In this document: in pieces, positions 56,911 to 64,000 of the stretch
Numbering within the stretch: the first letter of the stretch is position 1
Layout of the letters: each line of letters begins with the position of its first letter
Origin: Lactarius indigo
Taxonomy: Eukaryota; Basidiomycota; Agaricomycetes; Russulales; Russulaceae
Assembly: GCA_025766275.1 (NCBI GenBank)
Contig: JAFKAC010000018.1
Location: 558,001-622,000, forward strand
Direction of reading: 5' to 3'
Length of the DNA: 64,000 nt
The notes under the pieces: generated by a model
Databases searched by the model: none
Told to the model about the DNA's origin: nothing
The model's input: only the letters and a program-made list of their open reading frames with translations
Position numbers and translations under genes: made by a program

Positions 56911-57748
56911 GGCTGCTTTGTCGGTGTCAGTTGAAGCTGTGTTTGTCGACTGCGACTGTGAACCACGCATGTCCGGTTATTCCCACGCTCTCGGCATTTG
57001 CCGTGTAGCTTGAGTGGATGTTCCGCGGGCGAAGACTGATCAATATAGTACTGTGCCGCAGTGGCTCGAACCCAGGCGTCATGCCGTACTACGCCGCTGT
57101 GGGGCGACGCCTCGGTGGAGCATTGAAGTGGGAGTGGCGGCGAGAGTGGTCGGCGTGCGAGAGAGTTTAGCGAACGTGTGTGAGATAACGTGGGAAGCGG
57201 ACCGAGCAACTTGGGTTGTCCAGACGGTCAGAGCGAGGCGAGCGAACCACCAACTGTTGCTCTTGTTACTGTCATTCGTTTGTTCTTAAACCATGTTCCC
57301 TAGATATACTTGTTCTCTCCACTCCTCCGCCTAATCCATTCCCCTCACCTCCACACTCCCCGTCCCGTTTCCTCTCCACTTCGCAAACATTCCGTGACCC
57401 TCCGATCTCCGATCAGCTCCCGAACTCGTCACCGCAAAACTGTAGAGGCTCCTATTGCGCCAAGTGTCCCACTCACTCATTCTCATTATCCACTAAAGCG
57501 TCCCTGCATTACTGTCAACGTCTAGCTCTTTCCCGACGTTGTACCGTTGTATTGTTTCTCAAGGTACGTTCCTTCAACCACCTTATCACCCCCACTATCA
57601 TCCAACCTCGAATGATCCGTCCAGCGGACCTTGTTTGTTCAATTCAACGAGATCCGTTTCTTTTCCGGTACTTTCCTCTCATTTCGCCCTCAAGAATGCC
57701 CCGAATGACCCCCATCCCAGCTCCCTTCTACTTTACTTCCGTGGTCTA
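56911..57748. promoter_or_regulatory. Divergent interval between VPH1 and the kinase gene
   Basis: 838 bp between outward-facing starts. The kinase frame stays open upstream to about 57,539 without a better ATG, so part may be kinase leader, which is C/T-rich on the + strand from 57,310 to 57,560. The VPH1 promoter is at the left end. No defined regulatory motif was recognised. Confidence 0.4.
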
Positions 57749-59741
57749 ATGTTGCTCTCCCCACCCTCTCCACCGAGCCCTTATCGCTTCTCTCCTCAAT
57801 CTACACAGCCTACAACCTCCTCATCAACCCGCTCCCTGAGCGTAATCACGGTTCCCACCGATCCCTATCCATCGTTACAAACTTATTCATATTCTCCCGC
57901 CTCCTCGGAGTCCTTACCACGCTCAGACCCTTCCCCCAATTCTAAAACCAGCGCATTTTTCGGTTCGCCATTCCAATCGCCATCAAGTACCACATCGTCC
58001 AATTCATCCCAATCAGCCACCTATGTATCTAAAACCGCGGCCTTCTTTTCTAGTCCCTTCGCAGACTTCCCCACTCCGCCTCCAAATCAACAGTCCACGC
58101 CTCGCGAGGTCCCCTCGTCATCTCGTTCCCTGACCGCAGATTTCTTCGCCGGCACACCGTTTTCCTCGTGCCCCACATCGCCCCCGAGTCTGCGCTCTAG
58201 TACCTCAAGTTCCTCTTTGCGGACATCGCCTTCGCAGACCTCGTCCCCGCCCCACTACTCTGCGGCGCTTCCCCCGGATCAAAATGAAGACAACGACGCT
58301 ACGCCTGTTCCGAAACCTCGGACACCCCTATTGTCCCGTCTTTTCCCTTCACGATTCTCCAGCAACGCCCGACGTACAGACGACGACCGTCTGCACAACC
58401 AACGTGACTTTGTGGATCTCGAGCCTCCAGAAGACGTCCTCGATGCCCCACCGTCTACTCTAGAGAGCCCGAGTATTGCCGTTGTAGCGCCCCCGGCGGA
58501 ATCATATGCCGCTGGGGCACTAGTGCATCCTTACAATGAGGATGAGCTGTCATACCGGCTTGTCCGGCAAGTGGGGCACGGCGCATTTAGTCTCGTGTGG
58601 CTGGCTCACGTGGAGAAGGGCCGGAGCGAGGGTACCCTTGTTGCGGTGAAGATGATCGCACGTGCTGGTGAGCAAAACGACGGTGCGGCGCGAAGGGCCG
58701 CACGAGGTGAGCGAGTCAGCTTCATGCGAGAAGTCGAAGTGTTACACGTGCGTGCACCACGACAAGTCTCTTGGCGCATCGAGACTGAAGTGATATTTAC
58801 GTACAGTATTTGACGCCCACTCATGCGTCACTGCCACGGCTGTATGCGTCATTCACGGTTCGCACGCATCACGTGCTCGTGCTGGAGTACGTTGCGGGCG
58901 GCGAATTGCTGGATGTGGTCAACTCGGACGAGCAACACGCGCAGCTAAGCGAATCGCTTCTGCGGCGCATATTCCGGGAACTCGTCAGCGCAGTCGAGTG
59001 GATGCACGCGCGTTTCGTGGTCCATCGTGACATCAAACTTGAGAGTACGTCGATCCTGTGCCTCTTTTCTCGGCAAAGAATCAATTAATTAATGACGTCT
59101 CTTGCACAGACATCCTCTTGACGGCCAACCCCTTTGTATCCCTGCCTGCGGAAGACAAACCACTTGTCAAACTGACGGACTTTGGGCTCTCGCGCAAGAT
59201 CGACCCAGACGATCCATGGCTCAGCACCCGCTGCGGCTCCGAGTCCTACGCGGCACCAGAGCTACTCGTGGCAGCACACAGCACCAGCACCGACGCCGAG
59301 TATCCCCTCCCCTCGCTCTCTCGCGCGCCATCTGACGCGCACGGCACACATTCCCACGCCCCGCATACTACGAAGCCGTCGCGCGCACGCACGCCAGGCA
59401 CGTACGACGGCCGCGAAACAGACGCATGGGCTCTCGGCGTCGTGCTGTTCGCGCTCGCGACGCGTGCCCTCCCATTCGACCCCCCGTTGATGCTCGACGC
59501 CCCGCCCGCGGACGCGGATGCGGCCCGCGCCCGCAGACGCTGGGTCCAGCGCGTCGTGCGTGGTGAGTGGACTTGGCCTGTTGCTCCTCCTGTGGGCGAG
59601 GAGGGCGCGCAGCTCGTGCGGCTTACGGCTGTGAGGGACATCGTGGCGCGATTGCTGGTTTGTGATCCGCGCCGACGGGCGCGCGTTGGTGCGCTTTGGG
59701 ACGAGCTGTGGATGGGGCATGGCGGGGCTGTGGCGCCTTGA
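57749..59741 (+). CDS. Ser/Thr protein kinase with long Ser/Pro-rich N-terminus
   Basis: Exons 57749-58747, 58807-59044 and 59110-59741 splice to 622 residues. The first about 260 residues are Ser/Thr/Pro-rich and probably disordered, with repeated short phrases KTSAFFGSPF, KTAAFFSSPF and LTADFFAGTPF that may be docking or phosphorylation motifs. The kinase domain follows: glycine loop QVGHGAFSLVW near 274, VAVK lysine near 300, HRDIKLENILL near 406, DFGLSR near 436 and CGSESYAAPE near 460. About 45 residues rich in Ser, His and Pro sit between APE and YDGRETDAWALGVVLFAL, longer than usual. The motifs look CAMK-like, but I cannot place it in a named subfamily. Probably an active cytosolic kinase. 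Confidence 0.83.
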
Positions 59742-62151
59742 TATATTTGTGCCGCGGCACCCGGCGTCTAATTTCGAACTTTCCCAAGGCAAATTAACAA
59801 CACCTGCTGCAAATCAAAATGGAGCGATACCGTCGAACCCCCCTGCATATGCATCCCCTTCAAATAATCCGTTCGTGTCTACCTGTCAAGCGCGCCACCT
59901 AAAAATCTCATTAGTGTAAACGAAACAATTCTTTAAAACGCTCACTCACCATCAATCGATCAATCAATCAATCAACCAAGTCGACGAGAGGCTTTAACGG
60001 CGTTGATGCAGGAAATAGATTTTTTTCGTGTTTGGTAACCCTCTCTCTCTCTGTTCTCTTTGCTTGGCATTACAGTAACTTAGCTTGTTTGTTTGTTTCT
60101 GTGCGGAATGTAATTCGGCGTCTTGTAATCGGATGGTTCCTCGGTATCTGAAAGAGGGGAAAGCCTACCAAACGCCTCCCGGCTCGGACTACACCGCATC
60201 TCCTCCTCACACACGCACCACTTTTCCACAAAAGGAGCCTCAAAGCTTCCTTCAAATAGCCCCTGCACTGCATGGACCTGCGGACTAGCGGATTCGTTCT
60301 GCCGGCTATGATGTGTGTATGCTACAGCTGTGACTTCGTTCTCCCAAACGTCCCCGCGGCTCACTCGTTCTCGTTTGTAGCCTCGAATGAGAGGCAAGCG
60401 TGACGGTCTCGTGAGTTCGGTATTGTCCCCGAGTCTCTGTACGAATTCCCGAAAAGCCTTACTTACGATCCCGCACATATTTACAAAACGCCTATTGAAA
60501 ATTATAGTGTACTTGTATGAGTTGTATCTATAAAAATACGTTCAAAAGGGAGCCCCACGAATGTATCGAACGGATTCTCGACTCGAAAAATTCCCCGTCT
60601 GTTTTCTATAACGCGAGTCGTCTTCGCATATCCTCAACTCATTCTCACTCTCCCGTCTCGTCTTGTTTCGGTCACCGGCACGTCATTGACTTTCCACTTC
60701 GGCGCGCCCTTGACCTTACCACGGATAACCTTGGGACTCGGGTCTTACTATTTCCTTTGACACAGTATGACGTCGTCTCTTGCTGCCCAATGGCACCCTG
60801 CTTCCCAACTAGGCCACTGTGGACGTTTTCTGCGGTCGTCTGCCGTAGAAGCTCTTATCTATATCGATATCCACAAAATCTTCACTTGCAGTGCCTTCGG
60901 ACGACCGGTCATTGCAAGTGCCTTTGTCTAGATGACAAAAGGGGATTGTCACTTGGCTGTGGCTGTTCGGAGATGAAAGTTGAAGCGCTGAAGCGTCGAT
61001 GAGCTGAGGGATGCACAGCGCATGACGAATGGGGCCTGAGTGACTCATAGTACGGGATAAGGGGGCCGTACTGTACATGGTTGAAATGGAAAACAGGCGG
61101 GGGGTCACAGGCGGTGCGGTGCCAACATTGAATACGCCATGACTGCATGACTAGTTATGGCAAAAATATGCGTTTGCGTGCTTCAGATACCTTGTTTTGG
61201 TATGCGCGTGCCCATCTGTTCGAGTTGGGACATCGCTGCGGTGCTGTCGTTCCCATGGTGTTCGGAGGAAGCCTGTCTGTCTGCTGGTTGCCTGTAGTCA
61301 GGGGCCGTCCAAACTAACCAGGTGACATGCCGAACAACAACCCGTGACAGCAATTCGACAGTGATCCTCGGCGCTCGAGGGCTCGAGAATCTGCGCCCGT
61401 GGAGCATTGATAGAAAGATTTCCAAGGTCAGGACTACTTCACGTCCAGGCACCTTAACAACAACTCAAGAAAGGCAAAGGAAGTCATGGCACCGGCTTCA
61501 CCTGACAACGCCACTACGCCCTTCTGAGGAGCCTAAGTGAAGGAACCCACTCTCATGATGGCTCCCAGGCGATGAGCTTCGGGGGGAACTCTACAAGGGC
61601 GGTGTGGCACTGTAGCCTACTAGGTGCGTCTGGTCTCACGCTGACCAGCCAATATGAACGTACGGGTGCCAAGTCGCACTTCGGAGCCAAACTATTGGGT
61701 TATGATTGGGGCCCTATGAATGACTTATGTCTCGAGTTTGGGTCCTTGATGAGGAACCCATCTATGAGCTCGATGCGGAGCATCTGTACTGGTTATTCCA
61801 TCCCCGACCGCTGATTCTCTCACACACGATCGTCGGGCCAGAGCGTCGGATTTTTCGGTTTCTTTATTGAGCCTTAACCACCTGTTTCCGTAGGTCCTTC
61901 AAGCTTAATCCGGGGTCTGATCTATGATACAATGGCCTCCTGTGGTCAGACCAAACTGCTGGGTTGCCCTGCCTGTTGTCCCCTTTAAGATCGTGCACCT
62001 GTAAGGGCACGCCTGTCCCCGACTCATGTTCCGGTTGACGGAAAGACTGTATCAGATAAAACCCAGCAAAAATGGACCATGGAACGGCATCTCCCCGCAG
62101 TTCTCAGCACTTTCGTCACTCGGCAGCCGAAGTCCTATTACTTAGCAGATC
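59742..62151. other. Gene-poor interval between kinase and zinc-finger genes
   Basis: About 2.4 kb without a recognisable gene. A 161-codon frame at 60,517-61,002 has no known motif and no homologue I recognise. The stretch from about 61,290 to 62,060 is less AT-rich than its surroundings and differs in texture from neighbouring intergenic DNA. It could be an old mobile element, but no ends or coding domains are visible. Confidence 0.45.
59951..59976. repeat. ATCA-type short tandem repeat
   Basis: A microsatellite of about six ATCA/ATCG units in the 3' flank of the kinase gene. A short CT repeat lies at about 60,042-60,053. Confidence 0.7.
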
Positions 62152-63540
62152 ATGGGCCATCATCAACACTCACCGCAGACAACTGTCCAATGTTCTCGGG
62201 ACCCCGTCCATGTCAGTGACCCGGGATATTCTACGCGGCTACGGAGTCTCCTCGTGCCAGACGCAGGCACATCCCACGATATGTTGGACGGCTCACCATT
62301 TTCGTCAACGACTCAACAGCATGGAAACTGTTATTACTATCCAACTGTTGGCCAAGTGAGTCTACAGTTCACGTAGGTTAGTAGGTTATTAAACATTTCA
62401 ACGCCAACACAGGTGGACGCGACGATGAACATTTATGGTCCTGTAGTTGCGGGTTTCTTGGATCACCAACCTTCACCAACATTCTCCGGGCTAGACGAGG
62501 TCCGTACAACATGCGCACTTGGGGTACCATTGAATGTCATGACAAATGTCTAGATATATCAGACTTTAGTGGATGACAACGTACATCAACGACTATTCAT
62601 GGCTCTATCGTCCCTCCTAGATTTTCTTCCTGGACCACAGATGCGAGTGGAAGTACCCAATTCCCAATTAGCGCAGCAGGTGGACTCTATGGCCAATGGT
62701 GCCCAGAGGAACGCACGTTTTGATAGCGACAAATCCCAAACTAGTGAGTTGGTTGTCACCACAGCACGCCACGACTCATCGAACTTGGCATTCTCAGTGG
62801 CTTTCCTCCCTACAGATGACCAGATGCCGAACGAATTCCGAATCGTCACAGACGTCGTACCCAACTCGAGTGACCATGGACGCTACAAGACAGAGGAGAC
62901 ACAAGTCCCAATGATGCCGTTTAGTGCAAAGCCATTTCCAGACGAGTGTTCTTATCCACCGACATCTTTCAAGCGCTCGACAAGTGGCTCCAGGAGGCTT
63001 CGCACGAAGCTTCAAGAAGCAAATCGGGCCTCGCTAACACATAAAGAGGGTAAGCACCTAGGTGAGCCACACAGCCATACTCGTTCTTTTCGCCCACGAT
63101 ATTCTATCGGACAAGCAGCTGATCTGGACCCAATAGCTTCAGCTATGGACCCCCCTTCACAATCATGCACGACACAGGACAGAGGCATGAGGGTAGAAAC
63201 GATGGCTAAGAAACAATATCAATGCAGCTCCTGTCGGGCCATCTTTGCTCAGCGCCAAGGTCTTTCAAGGCACCGCAAAGATAAGCACGAGCCCAAGAAC
63301 AGGTGTGGCTTCTGCACGGTGTTTACATGGTCCAAAGGGCGCCATTATAATTACCAAAGACATCTCAGAGAGGAACACCCTTATGCTGTGCAATCGCCGT
63401 CAGTCAGTGCGACTCCGACTATGCGCAGACGAGGTGTCAACGTAGGAGGCTGGCACTCGTGCCAAGGTTCTGTCGTCCTGGTATCAGATCCGAGTTTGGC
63501 TGAACTTGCTGGGTTGAGCTGCGGCGACTCGCTGGTTTGA
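62152..63540 (+). CDS. C2H2 zinc-finger protein
   Basis: Exons 62152-62355, 62413-62499 and 62563-63540 keep frame and give 422 residues. The first two exons are a prediction based on clean GT-AG junctions and the lack of an early ATG in exon 3. The N-terminal 330 residues are Ser/Thr-rich and low in structure. Two C-terminal fingers are visible: CSSCRAIFAQRQGLSRHRKDKH (summarised as C-X2-C-X12-H-X4-H) and CGFCTVFTWSKGRHY..RHLREEH, which has an enlarged spacing before its histidines. A basic MAKKQYQ segment precedes them. Such two-finger proteins with long disordered N-termini are common, often lineage-specific, in Agaricomycetes. It is presumably a nuclear DNA-binding regulator; the target is unknown. 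Confidence 0.72.
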
Positions 63541-64000
63541 GCGTCATTGCTCTTGGCACGTGGTGGGGTATGTGTGATATGGGGTTATTGTAAGCAACAC
63601 TTGTCAACATGACTGAATGAGCTCGGATCAATTAGGCTTACCCGCAGGAAGTTAAAGCGTACGATACAGTAATGCATTAGTGAGCGCATCAGTCTCGCAA
63701 TGTGTTTGGTCTACCAGTTCCGTACGATATAGAATCAGAATTCTCTCGTCTATCTGCTGCTTGATTTCCTCGTCAATTCCTACAGAGGTAGGTCCCGGTA
63801 CGACTCAGCCGCCGATCAACAAAACAGAGAAAGCTTACTTGCCATATTAGGCGGTTCAGAGGCAGTTCAAAGCTTGGTTCAAATTGTTCACGAACCTCCT
63901 GTTTTTCAGATAGACCGCATTTGATCTGCTGTATTTCACTGATATTTCACTTTCTATCTGTCTCCTTCTGTTATGTTAGTGACTGGAATATATGGATCCA
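63541..64000. other. Right-edge interval, possible small or partial - strand gene
   Basis: No firm gene. On the - strand a short open segment from about 63,785 down to 63,650 reads IDEEIKQQIDERILILYRTE and continues about 20 more residues to a TAA. A GT-AG intron lies upstream at about 63,786-63,844 and could join it to ATGGCA or to an exon outside the window. The even composition makes coding plausible, but I recognise no family. Confidence 0.25.

Noticed and set aside
57040..57130. tRNA-like TTCGAGCC box on the - strand
   Set aside because: The T-arm would have two mismatches in five pairs and no A-box or anticodon arm fits.
60517..61002. 161-codon frame, possible small Cys-rich protein
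   Set aside because: Cysteines are irregular, there is no signal peptide and no motif, and the ATG context and splice signals give no support.

Overview
This is a basidiomycete (Agaricomycete) nuclear DNA window, inferred from dense short GT-AG introns (about 50-85 bp), tiny exons, and a gene set including translation elongation factor 3, an Ada3-type SAGA subunit, a ThiD-TenA fusion and TPR-CHAT proteins. The expanded CHAT and multi-pass membrane families remind me of Rhizoctonia/Ceratobasidium-type genomes, but that assignment is inference. I see no tRNA, rRNA, CRISPR array or bacterial-type feature.

Accessory part (1 to about 26.6 kb). Positions 1-16,000 are a head-to-tail array of about 5.8, 5.4 and 4.5 kb units. 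Each unit holds one + strand gene for a predicted seven-helix membrane protein with 11 small exons; three copies look intact and the last 50 codons of a fourth enter at the left edge. The 2.8-4.1 kb between genes is repeated too, purine-rich on the + strand, and fragments of it recur upstream of the next genes. Two intact TPR-CHAT genes follow in tandem (18.4-21.6 and 23.4-26.6 kb). Both have a tiny first exon and a His/Cys protease dyad.

Core part (26.9-37.8 kb). This holds L-arabinitol 4-dehydrogenase-like (-), COX17 (-), RNA polymerase I RPA34-like subunit (+), SLC41/MgtE Mg2+ transporter (-), ADA3/NGG1 (+) and the THI20-type HMP kinase/TenA fusion (+). COX17/RPA34 and SLC41/ADA3 are divergent pairs with short shared promoters.

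At 39.7-43.8 kb lies a third, decayed TPR-CHAT copy, frameshifted and interrupted by a 1.3 kb insertion ending in an A-run. Core genes resume: endonuclease III (NTH1, -, with an apparent 1-nt frameshift inside its iron-sulfur cysteine motif), an M50B-like membrane protease (-), EF-3 (-), V-ATPase subunit a (-), a Ser/Thr kinase (+), a long stretch without recognisable genes, and a C2H2 zinc-finger gene (+).

The most interesting biology is the TPR-CHAT family: tandem copies with a nearly fixed C-terminal protease, strongly diverged N-terminal helical repeats, and a decayed relative 13 kb away. This is the birth-and-death pattern expected of recognition or self/non-self proteases. No partner effector could be identified in the window, so a complete defence system is not claimed.
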